Shown here piece after piece: positions 48,192-57,904 of a DNA stretch of 64,000 nt. Below the pieces are notes generated by a model. That model made no database searches. It worked only from the letters and a program-made list of their open reading frames with translations, and was not told the DNA's origin. The position numbers and the translations under genes are program-made. Source of the stretch: Siphonodentalium dalli. Taxonomy: Eukaryota; Mollusca; Scaphopoda; Gadilida; Siphonodentaliidae. The stretch's first letter is position 1. Every line of letters begins with the position of its first letter. The DNA is taken from the NCBI GenBank assembly GCA_032622095.1, contig CP136069.1, positions 101,522,278 through 101,586,277 on the forward strand, given 5' to 3'.

Positions 48192-49773
48192 CCGTACCGG
48201 CCGGTGGATAAGTCGCATCTTTTTAACCCAATTTGCCCTATTAAAATCCTCCTGCGACTTATAGATCGGTAAGTCAATGAGGGGCATATTTTCAGCCGAA
48301 TTTTGAGGAATCAACTGCGATCACAGGTAAATAACGGGACAAAATGCCGACGCAAACTAACTGCAACGCGATAAAATAATACAATTCGGTATACAAAAAA
48401 TAAATAAATACCCCATCCTCATATGTACTTTGTCTTTATTTTATTACCTGTCCGACATTTAAAACATATATATCGTATTATATGTATTAATATCTAAGAA
48501 TTCAACCGCAATTATAAACAGCAGCAAATTCACAAACAGTGGGCGTCCTTGACCTGACTGTGTAACACGTGCATGAGTGACCCACATTCAATGACTGCGG
48601 TATGATCTCTTTGATGTCTGCAAACTTCTAGCAGATGACGTCCCATCGGAATGTTTATTTAATGCCCTGGAATGAGCATAATAAAAGCCCTAAAGACTCT
48701 AAATGCATGTCTGGACAGCGTGTTCTCATATTTTAATGAGGCTTATGTGCGAAGCCGCGAACTCCTGTTTATATTACATAAACATTAGTTTATGCTGTAC
48801 CGTGTACGCATAACATTTAATCCCCACGTTGAGTAGTTGACACTTAATACTGAAGAGTGCATTGCATCACTATTAGCCCAAAGTGTTTTCATTCATGCTT
48901 CGCGACAATTAGGCGACAACTAAATTAACGAGGCCATTATCCTAAAACAACAGTCAGCCGAGTCTCAGTTTTATATTCCTATAAATGATAGGATATTTTG
49001 TGTCTTTCCTCATACCTTAAAACTATTCAAACAACATCGTGCTTCATTATACCTATCAGATTTCTTTGAATTCAAAATGGATAAACGTGGCATCAAAAGG
49101 AAACGTCTAAGTTACGAAAGTTCATACAAGTTGAAAGTGATAAAATTCGCAAATGAACATGGTAATCGGCCCGCAGAACGAGAGTTTGGTGTTAGCGAGA
49201 AAATAATCAGGGACTGGCGCAAAAAGAAAGATATGATTTTTGCCATGTGTAGAGACAAACGAGCAAATCGCGGCAAAGCTGCATTCTGGCCTGAACTTGT
49301 GAAAGTGAAGTAAAATGTTTCTGTTTTATTTATATTTAGTTATACAAGTTGAAATGATGATGAATAAATGTTAATTAATACATTGATTTTACTCTCAACC
49401 ACCCAGAGTTAGTCCAAACATCATTCAAGTCAAAATAATAAGTTTTATAATCCATGTTCCCACACACTCCTAATGAAAATGAACCAATGTTATCTCCCCT
49501 GCTTGGGAATTCCCCCAAATCACATTGGGAATACCAGAAGCATTGGTGGAATGTTCGTTCATTTTTACGTCTGTGATAAATTCTATTTAAAAAAAATGCT
49601 TCCTCTGCTCTAAATAACTCTAAATCCAGGTCAATCTGTCATTTTGATGTTCCCTTACAAGCCACTGAAATAGGTGCGATGTATACAACAGAAAGAGCCA
49701 AAAGGCAACATTTTAAGCTTCAAAATTCAATGCGACTTATCCAACGATGCGATTTATCCACCAGCCGGTACGG
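48192..49773 (+). mobile_element. pogo/Tigger-like DNA transposon, 1.58 kb, non-autonomous
   Basis: The terminal inverted repeats start CCGTACCGGC(C/T)GGTGG and continue with GATAA(G/A)TCGCATC (about 25 bp, two mismatches). They are flanked by TA on both sides (48190-48191, 49774-49775), the target duplication of the Tc1/mariner/pogo group. Subterminal copies of GCGACTTAT/GCGATTTATCC could be transposase-binding sites. The only frame of interest is the 78-codon DNA-binding-domain ORF (49077-49313); no catalytic DDE domain follows. The right end stops 17 bp from the splice donor of BRD4 exon 49928-49793. Confidence 0.8.
49077..49313 (+). CDS. pogo/Tigger-like transposase N-terminal HTH domain only
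   Basis: A 78-residue frame with a good start context (TTCAAAATGG). Residues 7-20 (KRKRLSYESSYKLK) and 30-48 (NRPAEREFGVSEKIIRDWR) form the Brinker/CENP-B-type helix-turn-helix that opens pogo/Tigger transposases. The 'KRANRGKAAFWPEL' region that normally leads to the second HTH is present, and then the frame ends in TAA. The CENP-B-like second HTH and the DDE catalytic domain are missing, and the remaining 430 bp of the element has no frame for them. It is intact over the whole domain. It could bind the element's ends without catalysing transposition; that role is inference. Alternatively it is a relic of an internally deleted or spliced transposase. Confidence 0.8.
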   Translation: MDKRGIKRKRLSYESSYKLKVIKFANEHGNRPAEREFGVSEKIIRDWRKKKDMIFAMCRDKRANRGKAAFWPELVKVK

Positions 49774-49792
49774 TAAGCAGTTGAGTACTCAC

Positions 49793-49928
49793 AGCTGCTC
49801 TGCGCCTCTTCTCGGCTTCTTTTAATCTTTCCATTTCCTTTGCTGCTCTGTCATTGTCTGTTTTCTGCTGCATTGAATCCATCTGCGATTTCCTGGCCAT
49901 TTCCAATGCTTCTTCCTCATCTTTTTCC
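49793..49928 (-). CDS. BRD4: BRD4 exon (charged helical region)
   Basis: A 136-nt minus-strand exon with acceptor GTCTGTTCCAG (49929-49939) and donor GCAGCT|GTGAGTACTC (49792). It enters in phase 2 (AG|G completes Arg) and leaves in phase 0. It encodes 45 residues including 'EKDEEEALEMARKSQMDSMQ' and 'AKEMERLKEAEKRRRAA', a highly charged coiled-coil-like helix. It corresponds to the region recalled in human BRD4 as [20 protein letters not shown], between the SFEQFRR block and the C-terminal motif. It is shorter than in vertebrates because the long glutamine tract is absent. The donor continues as 13 in-frame codons running into the neighbouring transposon's terminal repeat (VSTQLLTVPAGG-stop), which a retained intron would express. 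Confidence 0.9.
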
Positions 49929-50411
49929 CTGGAACAGACATAACAGATGGATCAAGAGACAAATATGTGGTTCTAATGTTTTGTTATTAGTCTACACAGC
50001 CATCACATGATATGCAAGACACGCAAAGATGAATTTGGTTAATAATTGTTTAGCATTATGAGCGCATTCATCAACAACTACTAGTATAATTTCCACGTTG
50101 TCTTAGTGGAATAAATGGGCAGATCTGTTGGTAAAACAGACAGACCCAACATTCAATTCACTCTCCACAATTCATCACATCTACATCCATCAGTATTTAT
50201 GCCAAACTTCAGCTGCATGAATGTTTTTGCTTATATTGGCTTTTTTGTTGCTTCTGATATCATTACCTTGTTGTATAGATGCTCACTATAGCAAAGATGG
50301 TCTTTGACACTTTGTGCACTGATTGTGCACAAAATTGGTTAGATAAGCACACAATCTATTCATATATCTAGATGGCACCAGCACGTTGTATTGATGATCA
50401 CTTATCATAAC

Positions 50412-50777
50412 CAGGGGCGCCGGAAGAGGGGGGGCAGCTGACCCCCCTGCCCTTGACCAAGGGGGGCGAGCGGGGGCAGGACTTGCCCTTTTTCTGGAGA
50501 CAGAAAATGCTTTTTGTGTGTTTAATCTCGTGTTTTTATAGCAAAATGTGACTTTTTTGGTCCAAATACCACCAATTTCGCAAGGAATATTAATTTTTTG
50601 TCAATTTTATCACAAAACGGCCATAAAAACCGACAAATACCATTAAAATAGGGATTTTTGCCACAATGAATTTATGGTTATTTTCCCGAGTTTGCGGAGA
50701 AAATGCCCTTTTTTGCGGAAAAGTGCCCTTTTGTAGGCTCTGCCCCCCCCTGCCCTTGGATGCTTCCGGCGCCCCTG
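50412..50777. mobile_element. hAT-type MITE with a perfect 8-bp target duplication
   Basis: A 366-bp element with terminal inverted repeats CAGGGGCGCCGGAAG / CTTCCGGCGCCCCTG. It is flanked by identical octamers ATCATAAC (50404-50411 and 50778-50785). An 8-bp duplication and CAGGG-starting ends define the hAT superfamily. G-runs near the left end and C-runs near the right end extend the pairing. No coding capacity. Confidence 0.92.
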
Positions 50778-50857
50778 ATCATAACTATTATGAATTCAAA
50801 TTGTTTCGGCGACTGATCATGTGTTTCCAAATCTTTATTATAGATAACCTTGATTCA

Positions 50858-51247
50858 TTAACCCTTTACCCAACAGAACGGCCCTGTGCCAATGCATTCT
50901 CTTATATATGCGAGTCGACCATAGGTCGCCTCGCATATATAAGAGAATGCATTGGCTTAACACATTAAAAATTATAAAATTGTTAAAGAATGTAAAAAAA
51001 TAATGGTAAAAAAAGATTTTTTTAGGCCAATGCATTCTCTTATATATGCGAGGCGACCTATGGTCGACTCGCATATATAAGAGAATGCATTGGCACAGGG
51101 CATAACTGTAACTATCACAATGTGGTAAAGGAGCCGGTTCCAATGATATCCATATTTGTATGGTTCTATTGAGACAGACCGAAGATATTTTAGGCTGTTG
51201 AAGCTTTATTTGGCCGGTTTTGGCCGGTTTGTTGGGTAAAGGGTTAA
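50858..51247 (+). mobile_element. piggyBac-like double-hairpin MITE
   Basis: A 390-bp element with TTAA at 50858-50861 and 51244-51247 and intact ends CCCTTTACCCAACA / TGTTGGGTAAAGGG. Two 69-bp hairpins are separated by an A/T spacer; the right flank has 'TTTTGGCCGGTTTTGGCCGG'. Its right end is 54 bp from the donor of BRD4 exon 51393-51302. The best-preserved copy in the window. Confidence 0.9.
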
Positions 51248-51301
51248 TGATTCAGTTTATGAAAAGTTGATAATTTGATGCGACATGCATATTCATTTTA
51301 C

Positions 51302-51393
51302 CTCTTTTTCTCTATTTCAACTCTTTGTCTTTCTTTTTCTGCATTTTCCCTCATTCTCTTCATTTTTTCTGCCTGCTCAAAGGCTGCTTTCTC
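51302..51393 (-). CDS. BRD4: BRD4 exon (start of charged helix)
   Basis: A 92-nt minus-strand exon with acceptor CTATTACAG (51394-51402) and donor AAAAGAG|GTAAAATG. It enters in phase 0 and leaves in phase 2. It encodes 'EKAAFEQAEKMKRMRENAEK' and 'ERQRVEIEKK', plus two bases (AG) of the next Arg. It follows directly on KEER of the preceding exon to give KEER|EKAA, matching [20 protein letters not shown] as I recall human BRD4. It is almost entirely charged and probably helical. Confidence 0.9.
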
Positions 51394-52326
51394 CTGTAAT
51401 AGTTCATAAGTATGAGAAAGTGAAAATTGGTATTTAGAAGCCTATAACGTTCCAAGTTATCTTTAACTCGTTCGCTGCCATCCAGCACCAGACGGATTCC
51501 CCACTGTCAAGCATACTGTACATGTATACAAGTAGTATATGTGTATATGGGTAACATATGTAGTGTATCTCAAGTATCGCTTGGAATAATTTGTTGAAAC
51601 TTCATATGTGATTAGATATATGCATGGCAAGTTCATAGCCATGCATGCCACCACCTTAGAGGTATCGTAACTTTGACCACACAAATGTCTATATTCCATT
51701 CATATTCATGCTTATATGGGTATATGTGGGTGCTATCAATGCAGATAGTGGCAATTCTCAACATTTGTATCTCAAGTTACCTTCATCAGTTGACATCTTT
51801 CAGGGAGGAATCCGTAAGGTCCGGTACTGTACCAGCAAAAGAACTTTAATACATAGATGTATGCCTAGCTTAAGTACTCGACCTACTGGTGTTAACTGGT
51901 ACGGAACTCCTAAGCTCCAATCACCAGTCAATACACAGTGTTGCAAATGTCTGGTCACCAGGGGCCGTATTCATCAGCTAGGTTTATATTTAGTCCAGGT
52001 AGTTTACACGAGGTGACGCTCAATGCGAAGCTCTGGGTGGACGTCGATGGGAACACATTGCCACGCGGTATAGGATTATTATCCAATCAAGGTGATTTGG
52101 GCAGTCATAGTTTGATCACCGGTTACATACATAAAACATGCTGGACATAGCAGACTAGCAAGATTTTGGACTGATTAAACCAAATTTGGTGTGATGGTGG
52201 AGCTATAATGGTGTTAGTTTTTCAAATTGTCTTAACTTTACAAAACAAAAATAAAAAATTATTCATTATTAAGGAGTTCAATCTAAATTAAATAAAAAAA
52301 ATTTTTTTAAGAGTGAATACTTTTCG

Positions 52327-52569
52327 AAAAAGGGCCATAACTCAGTTAATAATAGTTGGATCAAACCCATATTCAAACTCAGATCGTCTTTTGATCTGAG
52401 AAATTCATATACAAAATTTGGTTCCGATCAGATAGAAAATGTTAGAGTTATCACACCATGTGTAAAGTATCTATGGACAGACAGATGGAACGACATACGG
52501 ACGGATGAACGAAGAGTGGTCAATCTGGACATCGACACTACGTTTACCATACTATGGTAAACATAAAAA
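52327..52569 (+). repeat. F6-type pearl-like element, one module
   Basis: One module ('GGGCCATAACTCAGTTAATA', 'CCCATATTCAAACTCAGATC'), a GGAC-type tract, 'GAGTGGTCAATCTGGAC' and the 3' hairpin GTTTACC-ATAC-TAT-GGTAAAC ending ATAAAA. The inner stem is shortened relative to 46697. Confidence 0.7.
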
Positions 52570-52649
52570 GGGTTTTTGATTCTCAGGCATCGCTGCATTG
52601 AAAAAATTGGCCTGCATTGGACCATTTATTTCAATTTTCAATTTTACCA

Positions 52650-53010
52650 TAGTTGTAAACTGGTAACACGAATATAGGAAACTGTAACATGGAAATTAGT
52701 TATGTTTCAAATATCGAATAGGATTCCAAAATCCATACAGATGAAGAGTGTGCTAAGAAAAACCTAGGTAAGAAATATGAGGCAGACCAGAAGAAAAGAA
52801 TTTGACTTATTGCATCAGATAACATGTGTGTGTTTGTGTGTGTGTGAAGGGTTAATTCTTTTCTAAACTGATCAACCAATCAATACCAAAAACTATACAG
52901 ATGAGGGCATGTCATCATAAACCTATAAACACGATCGGACAAAAAATACTCGAGTTATCGCATCGGATAGCATGTGTCTATGGACAGAGAGATGAACGAC
53001 CAGGGATTTT
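52650..53010 (+). repeat. F7-type pearl-like fragment
   Basis: Modules with 'CAAAATCCATACAGATGAAG', 'ACCTAGGTAAGAAATATGAG' and 'CAATACCAAAAACTATACAG', interrupted by a (GT)n run at 52830-52848. The 3' hairpin is missing. Confidence 0.65.
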
Positions 53011-54052
53011 TGTTTTGTTTTATATCAATATCTTTTTTTAAATCATTAAATATTTATCCTTGGGAAAATATCTAAGTGACATCTGGAAATTAATAACTTA
53101 ATATTGTTACGCAATTATCAAATTACAATCTGTCATAAATACATGCATATTATTTTGACTGTATCGATATTGACGACAAATAGCCACAAAATATCTGTCG
53201 TGATTCACATTTGGCTGATTAAGCTATTGTCTTACACTTGGTGCTCATAAACCTTGACGGTCATAAATACAATGTCATCATAAAAATGCATTGTGCAGAG
53301 GCCCCGTGAGTGACCAGACAGACAATGGGGGATTAAATGTAAAATAATGACCTTTTGCTGTTTCGTGCAGAGTGACGTAATCTTTCTCCAGATTAAAACA
53401 CTAAATATGATTGCATATCACTTTGTGATCGCTTGGTTGATAGAGTTGTCGATCGGCTTTCCCTTTGTACTGTCCGCGATCGGGTTTCCCTTTGTACAGT
53501 CGGCGATATATTCCCACTTTCATTGTTTTCGGACTAGATCGTTCACATCACTAAATGTTAGAGCTTACCTTTTGCTGCTACGGAACGATATTTCATAAGT
53601 ACGAAAATAATGAAATACTTTCGTCACCTAACTTCGTCTTGAATGTCGATCTATTGAGCACTTTTATTAATTAGCTTTCTGACTCCATGCTTTCAGTCTC
53701 CATTTGGGGTAAAAAAAAGTTTAGCCAAAAGTTTAGCCAAATGAAATTTTTATTAGCCAAATTCGAAAAATATTAGCCATTGGCTAATTTGGCTACCGAC
53801 AGCGCGAACACTGCTCTCAAAGTTTCCGTACTCACACATCACTTCCTGTCATATACACTGTAGCTATTAACACATTACAGTTCAGAATTTTGTTTTTAAA
53901 TTACCCAGTTTACCCCCCCATAAAAATTTAATTGATTTGTAATACCTCTGCCGAGTAAAAATCATGCTTACGTCACCAATGAGTTGCAAAGTCATATTGA
54001 ATGATAAAATTGGGAGTAACTGGCCACTACAAATAAGTTAAGAAAAATTCAG

Positions 54053-54080
54053 TGGGGGGAGGGGGGGGGGGGGGGTGGTG
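54053..54080 (+). repeat. G-rich tract
   Basis: Near-continuous G run (GTGGGGGGAGGG then a G run of more than 15, then GTGGTGGG). Possible G-quadruplex on the plus strand, C-rich on the BRD4-transcribed strand, in the intron about 180 bp downstream of the BRD4 exon donor. Confidence 0.7.
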
Positions 54081-54258
54081 GGAATGGGAAGGGGAGAGAT
54101 GATTAGGTATGGTGGAAGATACAGAAGGTGGAGGTGGGGGTCGTGGAAACATAAACTTTCACACCGGCATATTACTACACATATCAGCAAAATCCATCTG
54201 ATAAAATTGATTTTCGCATTCACTGGGTGGATGGAAAGACAGTGAGATGGAAACACAC

Positions 54259-54405
54259 CCTCTCTTCTTTATCCTTTGCTTGACGGCGGAACTGTTCAAA
54301 GCTGTTTTCGATGGTAGCTCCAGGTCGTTTGGATTGTCCTCCACCACTTGCATTACCTATGTTTGCAAGACTTGACCAGGAATCAACATTCTTTAGTTTC
54401 ACATC
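54259..54405 (-). CDS. BRD4: BRD4 exon with the conserved SW...SFEQFRR block
   Basis: A 147-nt minus-strand exon, exactly 49 codons, phase 0 at both ends. Acceptor TCTGTTTTAG (54406-54415), donor GAGAGG|GTGTGTTTCC. It encodes 'DVKLKNVDSWSSLANIG' and 'TIENSFEQFRRQAKDKEER'. Human BRD4 has, from memory, DLKIKNMGSWASLVQKH and SSDSFEQFRRAAREKEER in the same order and spacing. This block is diagnostic of long BRD4/fs(1)h-type BET proteins and is not found in general bromodomain proteins. The bromodomains and ET domain must be encoded further upstream, outside the window. A pearl-like element starts only about 25 bp upstream of the acceptor. Confidence 0.93.
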
Positions 54406-54431
54406 CTAAAACAGATTCAAAATGAGTTATA

Positions 54432-54688
54432 AACGAGATATATACCTTGGCGATAGTGATTAGCTATCTCCATAAAAAAACTCTGATCAAACCCACAATC
54501 AAACTCAAACTTGGGCTGAGAAACACATATTCAAAATTTGGTTCAGATCGAATAAAAAATGTTTGCGTTATCGCACCATGCATAAAGTGTCCATAGACAG
54601 ATGGACAGACAGACGGATGAACGACGAGTGGTCAATCCAGACCTCGAAGCTATGTGTACCATACTATGGTATGGGTACACATAAAAAT
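54432..54688 (+). mobile_element. F6 pearl-like element beside a splice acceptor
   Basis: A shortened head (ACGAGATATATACCTTGGCG), one module ('CTCTGATCAAACCCACAATC'), 'GTTATCGCACCATGCATAAA', a GGAC-type tract and the hairpin GTGTACC-ATAC-TAT-GGTAT-GGGTACAC ending ATAAAA. Its left end is about 25 bp from the acceptor of BRD4 exon 54405-54259, so the branch-point region may lie within transposon DNA. Confidence 0.75.
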
Positions 54689-57399
54689 CAAAATAAATGA
54701 ATCATTCAATAGGGGCAAAGAGTGTGTCAAAATAAACCAACATAAAATGAGATATATCAGAAAACAAGTATTTCTGTTAAATAATAAAATATCAGGAATG
54801 TTGAAGGGTTAATTTTTAACAACAAAAATCCATGCAAGTGAAGGAGGAGAAACCTGGAGATATAATATAATGAATAAATGAACAATATAATATAGCCAGT
54901 ACAATTGATGACCAGGGCTAATAATTTTAACTCTATAAAATTAGGGGACTGTACCAGGTATGTCACTTGAATATTGCTTTGATAGGTTATCACTTGAGAG
55001 ATCTATACAAGTCTATAGACAGCAGACACCAGATACCTATGTGCAGTAGTGAGGTGTGAGATCAGATTATAGGAATGTGAGACTTCATAAAAATAAACAA
55101 ACACTGCACACAACCCAGATGCTGACACTGAGGATAGCTTCTCAGAGTACATCTCCATTATTGGCTTGTTGATAAACAACTGACCCTACCGCAATTAGCT
55201 GTGTGAGCCAATGAGATAATTGCATTATACAGCCTGGAGCAGCGGTTGCTTCTGCGAAGAGGCAGTTAGACAAAAAGACTCATTTTACCGGCTTACTCGA
55301 TGTCGCTTTGATTTTGTTTTGTATAAAAGAGTATTTGTTTCATGTAAGTTGACACAATATAATAATATAACAGTAAAAGAATGCGAAAGCTTTGCCCTAT
55401 GGGCTTTTTGGATTAGTAAATTATGAAGGTTGGAAATGTCACGCTGAGCCTGAGAGGTGACAAATGGAAATATGATGAGGGGATTAGGAAGTGCTAGATA
55501 AGCTAATTAGTTAAAACTATCAAATCAAACTATGTACACATTTGAGATAATGGACCACAGTGTTATAATCTCCAAGGGATGATTTGTTGGGGAAAGAGGG
55601 ACACTAAAATGGCCAAAGTATATGACAGCACCTGTTAAATTCACCTGTTGTCGATTAATACAGGCTGATTAGGGCACCTCTTCCTGATAGCTTTCGGATT
55701 TGTGATGGTTAGATTTGGTACATTATACAGCATTTATTGGTATATTTTGTGAATAAATGGTATTCATGGCATTTATACGTGGACTTACATACACAAACAT
55801 TATGACAGACCAATGGAATACTAGGGAACTGTGATATGAAAAATAATTTCTCAATATACTGAAACATGTTTGTTCTATATGCGTAATGTGCCAATTATGA
55901 AGATTAGTAATTGTTATTATAACATTTTTTTTTTAAATTTAGATGTCTATTAATTCCTGATATATAAGACACGTTTTTACATAGCCCATACACACCCACG
56001 TGGCAGGGATAAGGGCGTTCTTTTTGTCTGAAATAAAAGGATTATTATATATTGTACAGATGTTGTTCCATAATGCCCTTCTTGGTAATAGGGTGGTCTG
56101 CTCTACATCATTGTGGGAAAATTATTACAAGTTACAACACACAGAGGCTCCATACACACGGCAAACAGTCCCTATATTATTTTAGGACATATATCAACAC
56201 TATATAGCAATATATGCCGTATGTATTGGAACCTATGTCTATGGCATTGCCCCCACTTTCTGTATAGGCGTGGTATTTTCAAATTCTAAATTAGTGACTA
56301 AGGAGTTAATAAAGAAAAAAACTAAATATCAGATGCTTTGGTGTATCGGGAAGGATGGTGGGCTGCTACGTACGTATAGATAGATAGTTTAGTCAAAGAG
56401 GTTGAAGGCGGTCGATGACAAAACCATCTCCATATATGACCAATACGTTCACGTTCATAAGTCCAGTATAGGATCCAATATAGCCCATCTATTAGAATAT
56501 GTATCATTATCCAGAAAAAAACAATCAATTATAACATGGAACACTTTTTAATACCAGTATGGTGCATCTTCTAAAAAGTACAAAAAAATGACTACAATGG
56601 ATGAAAACATACAAGTCCTCAAATTTTTATCGAAATAGGGAAATTGTATGGTACACCATCGATAAATTGATAGATCGTGTCTATTGTGAAGAGATATATT
56701 ATAATAACATTGCTTATTTATTATGTGTTACATATCCAGCTTGACAAGAACAGTGAATATCCGAAATTATCAAACAATTTATCTCAAAATCGACACCATG
56801 TGCAGGTTAATTTTTCATCATGCTTCGGTGGTAATTTGCCCCAATAAAGAGTTTGTCGTCGCAAATAAACATTGAAACTGAATGTATGTAGCCTTCACTA
56901 AAGTACTTGTATTCTTGTTGTCGCGATTTCAATGAAGTACAAGTCTAATTGAAGAAAAATCCAGCGAATTCTGGTGGTAAGTCCACCAAATTTGAAACAC
57001 GTCGTTCCTTGTGGTCAGACATATCGACGCGTGATGTCTAACCTGCTGTAATTCAGACTGGCAATTTATGGCAGGCGTGGTTATCCCCGCTCTGGCGGTA
57101 AAGTGAATTATCCCCAGTGTTATTCGTCTGTCTCCAACTAGCACTGGCCAAGAGGGAATGTTATCATTATATTTCTAATAAGAGTTGTCCACCACATGGC
57201 TTTTAAAATGGCTTTGGGCTTACAGGTATATGTAAAACAAATGTAGTCTCAACTTTGCATATTGGATATTCACACGATTATATATTGATAGCATTATATT
57301 AAATGCAACTATTACAATAAAATCTTCATACAGGACATCTAATTAATGTATAAAACTATCAAATATTGTTCATTAATAACCCTGGTTCAAGAGTATAAG
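54689..57399. other. No gene seen
   Basis: A/T-rich intron with no recognisable protein, tandem repeat or terminal repeats. Short frames (60-78 codons) on both strands look random. Confidence 0.35.
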
Positions 57400-57720
57400 G
57401 GTTAATTAATTAAAACCAAAATCCATACAAATGAAGAGAGTGCTAAGGAAAACCTAGGTACCATAAGAAATGTGAGGTAAATCAGAATAAACATATGTTA
57501 CTTATTGCGTTGGATGGTAGTCTGTGAAAGGGTTAATTATTTCTAAACCAATCAACAAATCGATACCAAAAACTATACAGGTGAGGTGTGTGTGATCATA
57601 AACCTACATATCAAATATAAACACAATCAGACAAAAAAGACTTTGGTTACAGCATCGGATAGCCCATGCTTATGTGCGGATGCAAAGTGTTAATAATTTC
57701 TAAACTGGAATAAAGAGCCA
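57400..57720 (+). repeat. F7-type pearl-like fragment
   Basis: Modules 'AAAATCCATACAAATGAAG', 'CGATACCAAAAACTATACAG' and 'CAGCATCGGATAGCCCATG', ending without a microsatellite or hairpin. Confidence 0.6.
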
Positions 57721-57904
57721 TCAATCACAGTTTGACAGATGATAAACAGATCTGCAAGGTACAAAAAACTGACTACAATGGATGAAAACATACAAGTCCT
57801 CGAATTGGTATCAGCTGTCCATAGCTATAAATTGTCTCATTCAATAATACAGTACTCAGTGGGGTCATTTTCTCTTAAAACTTCCATAGTGCATGGCAAA
57901 CAGG

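Larger units (their letters stand above)
11374..49792 (-). other. BRD4: 38.4-kb BRD4 intron filled with repeats
   Basis: Bounded by the donor GTGAGTACTC (minus strand, just after the exon ending at 49793) and the acceptor CTTCACAG before the exon starting at 11373. Both ends are phase 0. No conserved host exon was recognised inside. It carries nearly every transposon class in the window plus a 12-13-kb palindromic satellite array, so transcription of the long isoform must cross all of it. Confidence 0.8.
49929..51301 (-). other. BRD4: BRD4 intron, 1.37 kb, with two MITEs
   Basis: Donor AG|GTAAAATG (51301) and acceptor TGTTCCAG (49929), phase 2. It contains the hAT MITE at 50412-50777 and the hairpin MITE at 50858-51247, together more than half its length. 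Confidence 0.8.
51394..54258 (-). other. BRD4: BRD4 intron, 2.9 kb, with pearl-like repeats
   Basis: Donor AGG|GTGTGTTTCC (54258) and acceptor CTATTACAG (51394), phase 0. It holds the repeats at 52327-52569 and 52650-53010, a G-rich tract at 54053-54080, and 'GATTTTGGACTGATTAAACC' at 52161 shared with 43855. TTAACTCGTTCGCTGCC at about 51465 resembles one end of the 15046 element. No further exon recognised. Confidence 0.75.

Noticed and set aside
47994-48272. 92-codon frame spanning the pogo-like left end
   Set aside because: Its C-terminal third is the transposon's terminal repeat ('YRPVDKSHLF') and the N-terminal part has no recognisable domain.
50666-50968. 100-codon frame
   Set aside because: It runs from the hAT MITE through to the hairpin MITE on the strand opposite to BRD4, so it is a by-product of two insertions.
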